The position numbers and the translations under genes are program-made. The notes below the pieces were generated by a model, which had not been told where the DNA came from, did no database searches, and saw only the letters and a program-made list of their open reading frames with translations. Shown piece by piece: positions 6,756-13,982 of a DNA stretch of 23,116 nt. Positions within the stretch are counted from its first letter, which is position 1, and every line of letters starts with the position of its first letter. The stretch comes from CAYVDB01 sp964450705. GTDB taxonomy: Bacteria > Patescibacteriota > Minisyncoccia > Phycocordibacterales > Zambryskibacteraceae. The DNA is taken from assembly GCA_964450705.1 (NCBI GenBank), contig CAYVDB010000010.1:1-23116 (forward strand), read 5' to 3'.

Positions 6756-7118
6756 CTACATCAGCTTCACATCAATATTCACACCAGACGGCAATGAAAG
6801 GTTGGTGAGAGACTCAATAAGTTTTGGAGTAGGGTTCAATATATCAATCAATCTTTTATGTATCCTCATCTCAAACTGCTCTCGCGCATTTTTGTAGACG
6901 AATGAAGAACGATTAACTGTATATTTTTTTATCTCCGTTGGAAGCGGAATTGGGCCAAGAACTTGAGCGTCATAACGAAGCGCTGTATCGATAATCTGTT
7001 TTACCGAAACATCCAAAATTTTGTACTCGTACGCGCGAACTCTTATTCGGAGACGTGCGAGAGCCCCATCTTTTGGAGTAGCGCTTCTAGGGCTCTTTTT
7101 AGTCTTTTCCTTTGTCAT
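6756..7118 (-). CDS. rpsJ: 30S ribosomal protein S10 (NusE)
   Basis: S10 is a small-subunit head protein and, as NusE, a partner of NusB in antitermination. The 120-residue product has the core RLRIRVRAYEYKILDVSVKQ (residues about 22-41), GPIPLPTEIKKYTVNRSSFV and FEMRIHKRLIDI, all typical. A basic N-terminal extension of about 20 residues is longer than in E. coli (103 aa). It lies 36 nt after tuf and is separated from rplC by a structured 148-nt spacer. It ends with TAG. No Shine-Dalgarno site is evident. Confidence 0.97.
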   Translation of the reverse strand: MTKEKTKKSPRSATPKDGALARLRIRVRAYEYKILDVSVKQIIDTALRYDAQVLGPIPLPTEIKKYTVNRSSFVYKNAREQFEMRIHKRLIDILNPTPKLIESLTNLSLPSGVNIDVKLM

Positions 7119-7154
7119 GGTTTAGAGAAAGAACAGGTAAGAATTAAGGAGAAA

Positions 7155-8345
7155 CTACGCAACTATCTTTGTTACTACGCCCGCACCTACAGTTTTACCT
7201 CCTTCTCGGATCGCAAAACGAGTTTGGTCTTCTAGAGCAACTGGAGCAACAAGTTTTACCTTGAAAGTAACAGTATCTCCTGGCATAACCATTTCAACTT
7301 TTTCTGGCAAAGTTACCTCACCAGTAACATCAGTGGTTCGCACATAAAACTGTGGCTTGTAACCTGTAAAGAATGGAGTGTGGCGTCCACCTTCTTCTTT
7401 CTTCAAGATATATACTTCAGCTTCAAAGTCAGTATGTGGAGTCACTGATCCTGTCTTTGCAAGAACTTGTCCTCGAGTAATATCTTCTTTCTTAAGACCT
7501 CGAACGAGAATCCCCGCATTATCTCCTGCCATACCAGAATCAAGAGACTTATTGAACATCTCAATACCAGTAACGGTTGTCTTGGCAGTATCTTTAAGAC
7601 CGACAACTTCAACTTCCTCTCCTACCTTTACTGTTCCACGCTCAATACGACCGGTTACTACCGTTCCTCGACCTTCAATAGAGAAGATATCCTCCACAGG
7701 CATAAGGAAAGGCTTATCAGTTTCACGAACTGGAACTGGAATATAAGTATCAAGAGCGTTTGTAAGATCAAGAATCGCCTTTGACCACTCATCATCAGTA
7801 CCACTTGCTTCTAGAGCCTTAAGACCAGATCCACGAATCACTGGGGCATTTGCTCCATCAAACTCGAACTTGGTCAAAAGTTCTCGAACTTCCTCTTCAA
7901 CAAGATCAATGAGTTCTTTATCAGGAACCATATCGCACTTGTTAAGAAATACAATAATCTTTGGTACACCCACTTGCTTTGCAAGAAGTACGTGCTCTCG
8001 TGTTTGAGGCATCACACCATCAGTAGCAGCAACCACAAGAATAGCTCCGTCCATCTGAGCCGCACCAGTAATCATGTTCTTGATATAGTCCGCGTGACCA
8101 GGAGCATCGATGTGAGCATAGTGGCGAGCGTCTGTCTCGTACTCATTATGCGAAAGAGAGATGGTAATACCACGAGCTTTTTCTTCAGGAGCTTTATCAA
8201 TATCATCAACGCCCTTAACCGAAGCCATTTTACCTGCTCGGTGCAAGACATTGAGAATTGCCGCGGTCAATGTTGTCTTTCCATGGTCAACGTGACCAAT
8301 GGTTCCAACATTTACGTGTGGCTTGGAACGATCAAAATTTGCCAT
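7155..8345 (-). CDS. tuf: Translation elongation factor Tu
   Basis: EF-Tu delivers aminoacyl-tRNA to the ribosome using GTP. The 396-residue product has the P-loop GHVDHGKT (residues 17-24), switch II DAPGH (79-83; most bacteria have DCPGH), NKCD (134-137), and domains 2 and 3 with GRGTVVTGRIERG and GYKPQFYVRTTDVTGE. Length is standard. It is the first gene of the unit that runs through rplB, preceded by a promoter at 8466-8493 and a leader of about 110 nt. A possible AGGA lies 7 nt before the ATG. It ends with TAG. In most bacteria tuf follows fusA directly; here a 97-aa gene and two terminators lie between. Confidence 0.99.
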   Translation of the reverse strand: MANFDRSKPHVNVGTIGHVDHGKTTLTAAILNVLHRAGKMASVKGVDDIDKAPEEKARGITISLSHNEYETDARHYAHIDAPGHADYIKNMITGAAQMDGAILVVAATDGVMPQTREHVLLAKQVGVPKIIVFLNKCDMVPDKELIDLVEEEVRELLTKFEFDGANAPVIRGSGLKALEASGTDDEWSKAILDLTNALDTYIPVPVRETDKPFLMPVEDIFSIEGRGTVVTGRIERGTVKVGEEVEVVGLKDTAKTTVTGIEMFNKSLDSGMAGDNAGILVRGLKKEDITRGQVLAKTGSVTPHTDFEAEVYILKKEEGGRHTPFFTGYKPQFYVRTTDVTGEVTLPEKVEMVMPGDTVTFKVKLVAPVALEDQTRFAIREGGKTVGAGVVTKIVA

Positions 8346-8428
8346 TGCTTTGTCCTAATTATGTAAGGTTGCCGCGCGAGATTGGGCAAACTCACACAAA
8401 TAAGAGATTAAAACGAATAATGTTACCT

Positions 8429-8461
8429 CCACGCCATAACAAAAAAGCGCAGAAAGCGTGG
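8429..8461 (-). promoter_or_regulatory. 5' leader element of tuf, shared with rpsL
   Basis: The tuf transcript is predicted to begin near 8459. Its first bases (minus strand 8461-8438) carry CCACGCTTTCTGC followed by a six-T run and GTT, almost the same as the start of the rpsL leader. Outer arms CCACGC (8461-8456) and GCGTGG (8434-8429) can also pair around it as a 6-bp stem, ending next to a GGAGG sequence. A second small stem, GGCAA/TTGCC arms at 8385-8389 and 8369-8373, lies nearer the tuf start. Confidence 0.5.
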
Positions 8462-8465
8462 AACC

Positions 8466-8493
8466 ATACTACCAAAGTGTGTCACAGAGTCAA
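8466..8493 (-). promoter_or_regulatory. Promoter of the tuf-to-rplB unit
   Basis: Minus-strand TTGACT (8493-8488) and TAGTAT (8471-8466) are separated by 16 bp, matching the sigma70 pattern at five of six and four of six positions. It follows the terminator of the 97-aa gene by about 75 bp and leaves a leader of about 110 nt before the tuf ATG. Confidence 0.65.
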
Positions 8494-8567
8494 CCCCGCC
8501 AAAAGTATCACTTATATAAATAGTTTTGAGAAGGAATCTGTACTAGCGAATATATTTAATAAACCAA

Positions 8568-8594
8568 GAAAAACCACCCGATTACTCGGATGGT
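8568..8594 (-). terminator. Intrinsic terminator of the 97-aa gene
   Basis: Minus-strand ACCATCCGA-GTAA-TCGGGTGGT forms a 9-bp stem with one G-U pair, followed by a T-run. The TAA stop of the 97-aa ORF (8584-8582) lies in the loop, so the gene and terminator are tightly fitted together. Confidence 0.75.
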
Positions 8595-8875
8595 GAAGGA
8601 GGAATAACTTTGAGAGTAAGAGTCTGGCTACCCCACGGCTCCCCCGGGTCACAGGTGACAATCTTTAGGGGTAAACCACGACGCTTAAAGGTCGCATTCA
8701 TGCCGCCAACACGAGCAGGGGTCGGGGACCAACCAAGAGGCTTGGGATAGGAACGGCAGATCTCAACACAATCAGCAACTTGCAGCAACCTAAGCAAGTG
8801 CCGAGGACCATCTTCCCAACCTATCCTGAATACGGCATTCCAATCGACGTTCGTTAAAAGAACCTGGACTCCCAT
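8582..8875 (-). CDS. Unrecognised 97-aa protein between fusA and tuf
   Basis: I do not recognise this protein. It has 97 residues, no membrane segment, three cysteines spread along it (about residues 36, 40 and 75), several Trp, and a Pro-rich end KVIPPSPSE. The ATG at 8875 is preceded at 7 nt by AGGAG, a clear ribosome binding site of the kind absent from flanking ribosomal genes. Codon use is richer in G and C than in fusA and tuf. The gene is boxed between the fusA terminator (8910-8943) and its own terminator (8568-8594), and no strong promoter is visible; a weak TAAGAT lies between the first terminator and the start. It breaks the usual fusA-tuf adjacency. It may be a lineage-specific or acquired gene. 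Confidence 0.65.
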   Translation of the reverse strand: MGVQVLLTNVDWNAVFRIGWEDGPRHLLRLLQVADCVEICRSYPKPLGWSPTPARVGGMNATFKRRGLPLKIVTCDPGEPWGSQTLTLKVIPPSPSE

Positions 8876-8909
8876 ATATGTCTCCTAAGAAAAGAACGGG
8901 TTCTATCTT

Positions 8910-8943
8910 AACAAAAATCCCGACAAGTGTCGGGATTTTTGTT
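8910..8943. terminator. Bidirectional-type terminator at the fusA end
   Basis: A perfect 16-bp inverted repeat (8910-8925 and 8928-8943, central core CCCGACA/TGTCGGG) has A-runs and T-runs in its outer arms, the form of an intrinsic terminator able to work on either strand. It overlaps the fusA stop codon and separates fusA from the 97-aa gene. Confidence 0.85.
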
Positions 8944-11095
8944 ATTTTCTACTCTCGATTATAGTTGTCGCAACGTTCGACGGAACAATTTCATAGTGGT
9001 CAAACTCCATAGTGGAGCTTCCCCGACCTTCGGTCATAGAACGAAGGCTTGTAACGTATCCAAACATTTCAGCGAGAGGCACTTTCGCGCGAATTACCTT
9101 GAGTTCTCCGCGATCTTCCATCCCCTCAACTTGCCCACGCTTCCCTGCAAGATTACCGGTAACATCTCCCATAAACTTTTCTGGAACAACCACCTCGACT
9201 TTCATAATAGGCTCAAGAATAACTGGCTTCGATTTCTTTGCTGCCTCCTGGAACGCTTGAGATGCGGCAATTTTATAGGCAATTTCAGAAGAGTCGACAT
9301 CATGATACGAACCGAAATTGAGCTCACAAGAGATATCGGTCATCTTGAAGCCCGCAACAACCCCACGCTCCATAGACTCACGAACACCTTTTTCAACAGC
9401 AGGTATAAACTCTTGAGGAATAACACCCCCTTTGATCGAATCGATGAATTCAAAACCTTCTTCTCGGTGAACATTTTTAGGAATCTTATCTTCTGGATCG
9501 TAGTGTGGTAAAGGTTTGATCTTAATTTTGACGTGACCGTATTGTCCCTTTCCGCCAGTCTGCTTGATATATTTATTTTCAACTTCTGCTTCACCAGTAA
9601 TAGTCTCTTTGTATGCAACTTGAGGTTTCCCAACATTAGCCTCAACGCCGAATTCACGCTTCATACGATCAACAATAATCTCAAGGTGGAGTTCGCCCAT
9701 ACCCATAATCACAGTCTCCCCTGTTTCACTATCACTCTTAATACGAAACGTTGGGTCTTCATCAGATAGTCTTTTCAAAGCAAGACCCATCTTTTCTTGA
9801 TCTGCTTTTGTTTTTGGCTCAATTCGAAGAGAGATAACTGGTTGAGGGAAGGTGATTTGATCAAGAATTATAGGATTATTTTCATCAGAAAAAGTGTGGG
9901 AAGTCTTTGCATCCTTGAGGCCTACAGCCGCAGCAATTTCTCCAGCAAATACCTTTTTCACTTCTTCTCTCTTGTCGGCTTGAAGTCTCACGATTCTTCC
10001 AAGTCGCTCTTTTTGCCCAGTAGTTGAGTTGTAAATATAAGTACCTGATTCAATCATGCCGGAATACACACGGAAGAACGTAAGTTGACCCACGAAAGGA
10101 TCTGCTTGGAGTTTGAATGCAAGAGCAGAAAAAGGCTCACTATCAGATGCATGTCTCACGACTTCTTCTTGGGTATTGGGATTTACCCCCTTCACTGGAG
10201 GAATATCAAGTGGAGATGGCAAGAAATCAACCACTGCGTCGAGCACAAGCTGAACTCCTTTATTTTTCAAAGCAGAGCCTGTGAATACGGGGAAAATTTT
10301 ATTTTCTATGACGGCTTTACGAAGTACCGCTTTAAGTGTTTCAAGAGGAATTTCTTTTCCTTCGAGATAATCGTTCATTAAGCTCTCATCGTTTTCAACA
10401 ATACGTTCAATAAGCTCTCCTCTAAACTTAGTCGCTTCAGCAAGATAGCTTTCAGGAATATCTTTCTCAACAACTTGATTACCCATATTGCCTTCAAAGT
10501 AGTAGGCCTTCATACGAAGAAGATCTATTACCGCTTCGTGTTTATCTTCTTCACCAATTGGAATCTGCATTCGCACAGCTTTTTTTGAAAGTCTATCGAG
10601 AATAGACTTGTAAGACCTCTCAAAACTTGCCCCTGTTCGGTCGAGTTTATTTATAAAGCAAAGTCGTGGCACGTGAGCCTCTTCTGCATAACGCCAGTTA
10701 GTCTCTGATTGAGGCTCAACTCCTGCAACTCCGTCAAAAACAACAACCGCCCCATCAAGTACACGCAAAGATCGCTTTACCTCAACGGTAAAATCTATGT
10801 GTCCCGGAGTATCAATAACATTAAAACGGAATTTATTTTCTTTCTTTTGACGATCTACATCACTGTGATATGTTGGCCCCCAAAAACAAGTGATTGCCGC
10901 TGCGGTAATAGTAATACCTCGCTCTCGTTCTTGCTCCATCCAATCAGTCGTGGTTTCCCCTTCGTGCACTTCTCCAATTTTATGTTGTGCACCTGTATAA
11001 AAAAGTACACGCTCTGAAGTAGTCGTCTTTCCTGCATCAATATGTGCAATGATCCCAAAGTTTCTAACCCTTTCTAACGGATAGTCTCGTTCCAT
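8942..11095 (-). CDS. fusA: Translation elongation factor G
   Basis: EF-G is the GTPase that drives translocation and, with RRF, ribosome recycling. The 717-residue product has the P-loop AHIDAGKT (residues 17-24), DTPGH (95-99), NKLD (149-152), and the later domains ending in GRGSSTMEFDHYEIVP. Switch I is normal (TDWMEQERERGITIT), but the segment between CFW and the DTPGH strand is about ten residues longer than in E. coli (GPTYHSDVDRQKKENKF). It follows rpsG by 39 nt and ends in a strong terminator. No Shine-Dalgarno sequence precedes the ATG. Confidence 0.99.
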   Translation of the reverse strand: MERDYPLERVRNFGIIAHIDAGKTTTSERVLFYTGAQHKIGEVHEGETTTDWMEQERERGITITAAAITCFWGPTYHSDVDRQKKENKFRFNVIDTPGHIDFTVEVKRSLRVLDGAVVVFDGVAGVEPQSETNWRYAEEAHVPRLCFINKLDRTGASFERSYKSILDRLSKKAVRMQIPIGEEDKHEAVIDLLRMKAYYFEGNMGNQVVEKDIPESYLAEATKFRGELIERIVENDESLMNDYLEGKEIPLETLKAVLRKAVIENKIFPVFTGSALKNKGVQLVLDAVVDFLPSPLDIPPVKGVNPNTQEEVVRHASDSEPFSALAFKLQADPFVGQLTFFRVYSGMIESGTYIYNSTTGQKERLGRIVRLQADKREEVKKVFAGEIAAAVGLKDAKTSHTFSDENNPIILDQITFPQPVISLRIEPKTKADQEKMGLALKRLSDEDPTFRIKSDSETGETVIMGMGELHLEIIVDRMKREFGVEANVGKPQVAYKETITGEAEVENKYIKQTGGKGQYGHVKIKIKPLPHYDPEDKIPKNVHREEGFEFIDSIKGGVIPQEFIPAVEKGVRESMERGVVAGFKMTDISCELNFGSYHDVDSSEIAYKIAASQAFQEAAKKSKPVILEPIMKVEVVVPEKFMGDVTGNLAGKRGQVEGMEDRGELKVIRAKVPLAEMFGYVTSLRSMTEGRGSSTMEFDHYEIVPSNVATTIIESRK

Positions 11096-11134
11096 ACTCT
11101 AGATTAAAAATAAAAATAAACAGAAAACAAAATT

Positions 11135-11602
11135 CTACCAAGCAAAGTGTGCGAACGCCTTATTGGCCTCTGCCATCTTGTGAGTATTTTCTCGCTTCTT
11201 GATCGCCTCTCCCTCGTTCTTAGAAGCCGAGATGAGCTCGTCGGCAAGCTTTACTTTCATAGGTTGGCCCTTCTTCGCTCGAGCAGCTTCTAGAATCCAC
11301 TTAAAAGCGAGTGCCTGACGGCGCTCTGGTCGAACTTCTCTCGGAATCTGGTAGTTTGCTCCTCCGACTCTTCGAGAACGAACTTCCATAGTTGGCCCTG
11401 CATTCTTTAGGGCGTTTTCAAAAACCTCTATAGGGTCTTCTTTGGTCTTCTCCTTTATAATCTCAAAAGCGCCATAAACAATGGAGCGGGCAATATTTTT
11501 CTTGCCTTCCTCCATTGTGTAGTTTATAAACTTCCCTACTTTTGCTGAATTGTAGAGTGAATCAGGAGAAGGTATGTTTCTGTTTTTTACCTTTCTTCGC
11601 AT
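11135..11602 (-). CDS. rpsG: 30S ribosomal protein S7
   Basis: S7 nucleates assembly of the small-subunit head and lies by the E site. The 155-residue product has VGKFINYTMEEGKKNIARSI, ALKNAGPTMEVRSRRVGGAN, YQIPREVRPERRQALAFKWI and the end NKAFAHFAW, all typical S7 blocks. Length is normal. It begins 3 nt after the rpsL stop, as in the classical str operon, without a Shine-Dalgarno site. Confidence 0.98.
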   Translation of the reverse strand: MRRKVKNRNIPSPDSLYNSAKVGKFINYTMEEGKKNIARSIVYGAFEIIKEKTKEDPIEVFENALKNAGPTMEVRSRRVGGANYQIPREVRPERRQALAFKWILEAARAKKGQPMKVKLADELISASKNEGEAIKKRENTHKMAEANKAFAHFAW

Positions 11603-11605
11603 GGA

Positions 11606-12019
11606 TTATTTTGCTTTTGGTCGCTTATTACCATATTGGCTTCGTCCTTTTCGACGAGCCTCTACCCCTTGAGCATCAAGTACCCCGCGCACTACAGAGT
11701 AGCGAAGTCCTACATCTTTTACACGACCACCTTTAAGTACTACCACTGAGTGTTCTTGTAAGTTATGCCCCATTCCTGGAATGTAGGCTGTAACCTCCAT
11801 ACCATTAGTAAGACGGACTCTGGCGATTTTTCGAATTGCAGAGTTAGGTTTCTTTGGAGTTTTTGTAGTCACCTTTGTACAAACTCCTCGCTTAAACGGA
11901 GAATTGTAGAATACTGGGCGATTTTTAACATAGTTAAAACCACGAGTAAGGGCCACCGACTTTGATTTTCGGGATAACTTTACTCTTTTTCTCTTTACGA
12001 GTTGGTTAATGGTTGCCAT
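11606..12019 (-). CDS. rpsL: 30S ribosomal protein S12 with a one-residue deletion in the decoding loop
   Basis: S12 contacts the decoding centre and is the streptomycin-resistance locus in many bacteria. The 137-residue product is the long form also seen in Firmicutes. The conserved TPKKPNSAIRK (residues 54-64) and PGMGHNLQEHS (81-91) are intact. In the second decoding loop the normal GGRVKDLPGVRY reads GGRVKDVGLRY here (98-107), one residue short and lacking the proline. The codons (gtg/gta-aaa-gat-gta-gga-ctt-cgc) show no frame problem around it. It is the first gene of the str unit, with a promoter and a short hairpin leader upstream and no Shine-Dalgarno site. Confidence 0.98.
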   Translation of the reverse strand: MATINQLVKRKRVKLSRKSKSVALTRGFNYVKNRPVFYNSPFKRGVCTKVTTKTPKKPNSAIRKIARVRLTNGMEVTAYIPGMGHNLQEHSVVVLKGGRVKDVGLRYSVVRGVLDAQGVEARRKGRSQYGNKRPKAK

Positions 12020-12024
12020 GTCTA

Positions 12025-12050
12025 AACAAAAAACTGCAAGAAAGCAGTGG
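12025..12050 (-). promoter_or_regulatory. 5' leader hairpin and U-run of rpsL, shared with tuf
   Basis: Minus-strand CCACTGCTTTCTTGCAG followed by six T residues and GTT lies at the predicted start of the rpsL transcript. ACTGC and GCAGT form a 5-bp stem with a TTTCTT loop directly before the T-run, like a miniature terminator. The same element, with two single-base gaps, starts the tuf leader, and in both cases it begins 4 nt after the -10 box. Confidence 0.55.
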
Positions 12051-12054
12051 CACT

Positions 12055-12083
12055 ACTCTAATATATGACACATATTTGTGCAA
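12055..12083 (-). promoter_or_regulatory. Promoter of rpsL-rpsG-fusA
   Basis: Minus-strand TTGCAC (12083-12078) and TAGAGT (12060-12055) are separated by exactly 17 bp; each hexamer matches the sigma70 consensus at four or more positions. It lies between the end of the M50 protease gene and rpsL, with a predicted start near 12048 and a leader of about 29 nt. Confidence 0.6.
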
Positions 12084-12098
12084 GCCTGAAATATCCTC

Positions 12099-12707
12099 TT
12101 AAAGAGCTAGCGGTATGCCAGTAATCAGAGAAAAAAGAATAAACACTAGCGGATGGAGAAACTCCCAAAAGAAAAATATAAAAATAAGTACCAAAATAAG
12201 ACTATACTGCTCGAGAAAGCTCCGTAAAGGAGAGTGAAACGGCAAAATCGAGAAAAGTATCTTTGACCCATCAAGAGGAGGAATAGGGACAAGGTTAAAC
12301 AAAGCAAGAAGAATATTGATAAAAACAAGAGAACCAGCAATTTCCATAAAAGAATAAGACACCATTCCACCAAAAAAACGAATGAAAAAACCAAAAACTA
12401 GGGCGATAAAAATATTTATGGCCGGCCCAGCAATGGCGACCAGAGCTTCCCCCCATCTTTGATTCTTTAGATTGTATTGGTTAAAAGGAACAGGTTTTGC
12501 CCAACCAATGATAAAACCTCCGAGACTATATGAGATAAGAGGTATAAGAATAGACCCCCATAAATCTAAGTGAACTAAAGGATTTAGGCTTAGACGGCCT
12601 TGATAATAAGCTGTACGATCCCCTTGTACATAGGCAGCATAACCATGAGCAACTTCATGGGCAATTACTGAAAGTATTAATATTGCGAGACTAAAAATTA
12701 GCTCCAT
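12099..12707 (-). CDS. Site-2 protease family (M50) membrane metalloprotease
   Basis: Members of this family are intramembrane zinc proteases that cut transmembrane segments. The 202-residue product has the zinc motif HEVAH (residues 17-21) inside the first membrane helix and the third-ligand motif LDG (145-147, in NLVPIPPLDGSKI). About five to six hydrophobic segments can be seen. No PDZ domain is present, so this is the short form (FlxA/YwhC-like) with unknown substrates. The start is supported by a -10 element TGC-TAGTAT ending 9 nt before the ATG, implying an almost leaderless mRNA. It is divergent from rpmB and reads toward rpsL, with no obvious terminator between. Confidence 0.92.
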   Translation of the reverse strand: MELIFSLAILILSVIAHEVAHGYAAYVQGDRTAYYQGRLSLNPLVHLDLWGSILIPLISYSLGGFIIGWAKPVPFNQYNLKNQRWGEALVAIAGPAINIFIALVFGFFIRFFGGMVSYSFMEIAGSLVFINILLALFNLVPIPPLDGSKILFSILPFHSPLRSFLEQYSLILVLIFIFFFWEFLHPLVFILFSLITGIPLAL

Positions 12708-12716
12708 TTCAACAAC

Positions 12717-12725
12717 ATACTAGCA
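12717..12725 (-). promoter_or_regulatory. Extended -10 promoter of the M50 gene
   Basis: Minus-strand TGC-TAGTAT ends 9 nt before the ATG, predicting a leader of about 2-3 nt. No good -35 box is visible, consistent with an extended -10 type promoter. Confidence 0.5.
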
Positions 12726-12730
12726 CGGAC

Positions 12731-12759
12731 TTGATTATTTTAGAGAAATTTCGTATCGT
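12731..12759 (+). promoter_or_regulatory. Promoter of rpmB
   Basis: TTGATT (12731-12736) and TATCGT (12754-12759) are spaced by 17 bp, each matching the consensus at four of six positions. The predicted start is near 12766, leaving a leader of only about 4 nt before the rpmB ATG at 12770. Confidence 0.45.
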
Positions 12760-12769
12760 AGACCCCACT

Positions 12770-13012
12770 ATGGCAAAAGTATGCCCAGTAACAAAAAAGA
12801 GTTCGCGCGTCATGGGCGGGTATTCAAACCGCACTCGTGCAACCCAATTCAACCCTACCGGAATGGTACGAAAATACGCTAATCTCCAAAAGAAGCGTAT
12901 ATATATTCCTGAACTTAAAAAGACAGTCGTGCTCACCCTCTCAACCAAAGCACTAAAAACAATCAACAAAAACGGCGCATATAGAACTCTCAAAAAAGCT
13001 GGCGTAATATAA
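12770..13012 (+). CDS. rpmB: 50S ribosomal protein L28
   Basis: L28 is a late-assembly large-subunit protein. The start chosen is the ATG at 12770, giving MAKVCPVTKKSS, which matches the usual MxxxCxxTGK start; an upstream in-frame ATG at 12731 lies inside the promoter and adds unrelated residues. The 80-residue product has NRTRATQFNPTG, NLQKKRIYIPELKKTVVLTLSTKALKTI-type C-terminal blocks (STKALKTINKNG). Only one cysteine remains, so a zinc site is unlikely. It stands alone, followed by a strong terminator shared with the convergent metallo-beta-lactamase gene. Confidence 0.93.
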   Translation: MAKVCPVTKKSSRVMGGYSNRTRATQFNPTGMVRKYANLQKKRIYIPELKKTVVLTLSTKALKTINKNGAYRTLKKAGVI

Positions 13013-13036
13013 AACCCCGATTACACCGGGGTTTTA
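13011..13036. terminator. Bidirectional terminator between rpmB and the MBL gene
   Basis: AAAACCCCG and CGGGGTTTT (13011-13019, 13027-13035) form a 9-bp stem with a 7-nt loop, with T-runs in both directions. It lies between the convergent stops of rpmB (13012) and the MBL gene (13034). Confidence 0.85.
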
Positions 13037-13891
13037 TTTTGCCCAGACTTTTTCTCCATCAGAAAATACCTGAATACTCCCAAGTTTTGACGTTTCCATG
13101 ATTTCAACTCCGCTATTTTTTAGATTTTGAATAACTTCTTCATGAGGATGTCCATACGAGTTGTCTTTCCCCGCAGAGATGATTGCAAAATGTGGCTTTA
13201 CAAAGTGAAGATATTCTTTACTCGTTGATGTTCGAGACCCATGATGGCCTGCCTTAAGGACCTCACACTCTAGTTGTTCTTTGTACTCCCCAATCAAATA
13301 TTCCTCGATCTTACTCGGAGAATCTCCCGTAAGGAGAAAACATATATCTTTGTATACATATTTAGCAACAATCGAAGCATCATTTGTCTCCATACCAGAA
13401 ACATCTCGGTCAGGAAATAGTATCTCAAGATATGATCCGTCCCCCATATCGATCAACATACCCTTTCGAGCAAGAAGTGTGGGAATCGTTTTCTCTTTTA
13501 TCCTTCGCCCAAGTTCAGCATCGACGCCATTATCAGATGACACCCCGGGCTCAAGAAAGACCCCGACCGCATATCGACTAATAACCTCTGGCAATCCGCC
13601 AATATGATCCTTATCCGGATGAGTTTCAACAACAACGTCAATATGCCGGTCAAATAGAGGTAATGCTCGAGATATCTTTTGAAGCACACTCGGATCACGG
13701 CCACCATCAATGAGGATTTGGTTACGATTAGACGCCTCAATAAGAATGGAATCCCCTTGCCCAACATCAAGAAAAGAAACCGAGACATGATCTCTTGATT
13801 TGAGCGAAAATACAAAAATCCAGACGATAAGATTACCTAAAATAAGAAACCCCAAAAATAGTTTTCTCCAGTTTTTCTTTATATATTCCAC
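13034..13891 (-). CDS. Membrane-anchored ComEC-type metallo-beta-lactamase domain protein
   Basis: This 285-residue protein has one N-terminal membrane helix (residues about 10-29) and a metallo-beta-lactamase domain of the ComEC/Rec2 C-terminal type: LDVGQGDSIL (41-50), THPDKDHIGG (90-99), TGD (188-190) and AGHHGS (214-219). In ComEC this domain is thought to degrade the non-transported DNA strand. Here it is a separate protein, while the competence channel domain is encoded at 14831-16327 without an MBL part; the two probably work together in DNA uptake. The start is GTG at 13891, set by a TATAAT ending 6 nt before it, implying a leaderless mRNA. It is divergent from the SOD gene. Confidence 0.9.
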   Translation of the reverse strand: MEYIKKNWRKLFLGFLILGNLIVWIFVFSLKSRDHVSVSFLDVGQGDSILIEASNRNQILIDGGRDPSVLQKISRALPLFDRHIDVVVETHPDKDHIGGLPEVISRYAVGVFLEPGVSSDNGVDAELGRRIKEKTIPTLLARKGMLIDMGDGSYLEILFPDRDVSGMETNDASIVAKYVYKDICFLLTGDSPSKIEEYLIGEYKEQLECEVLKAGHHGSRTSTSKEYLHFVKPHFAIISAGKDNSYGHPHEEVIQNLKNSGVEIMETSKLGSIQVFSDGEKVWAK

Positions 13892-13897
13892 CCCTTT

Positions 13898-13903
13898 ATT
13901 ATA
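13898..13903 (-). promoter_or_regulatory. -10 box of the MBL gene
   Basis: A perfect minus-strand TATAAT ends 6 nt before the GTG start codon, so transcription should begin at or next to the first base of the codon. No clear -35 or TGn extension is present. Confidence 0.5.
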
Positions 13904-13967
13904 CGGCTGACTCGACCAGTTTCCTTAATAGGCTAAGTTCTTAAGATCTCTTTCTTGATGCATGTAA

Positions 13968-13976
13968 TGCTATAAT
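13968..13976 (+). promoter_or_regulatory. Extended -10 promoter of the SOD gene
   Basis: TGC-TATAAT is a perfect extended -10 element ending 6 nt before the ATG at 13983, predicting a leaderless transcript. No consensus -35 lies at the right distance. Confidence 0.65.
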
Positions 13977-13982
13977 TCGTTT

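Noticed and set aside
8423..8467. 14-codon upstream ORF in the tuf leader (MVPRFLRFFVMAWR)
   Set aside because: Its ATG lies inside the -10 box of the tuf promoter, so it would not be transcribed as a start codon from that promoter.
12025..12050. boxA antitermination site in the rpsL and tuf leaders
   Set aside because: TGCTTTCTT is only loosely like boxA (TGCTCTTTA) and no boxB is seen; too weak to call, though S10/NusE makes it worth remembering.
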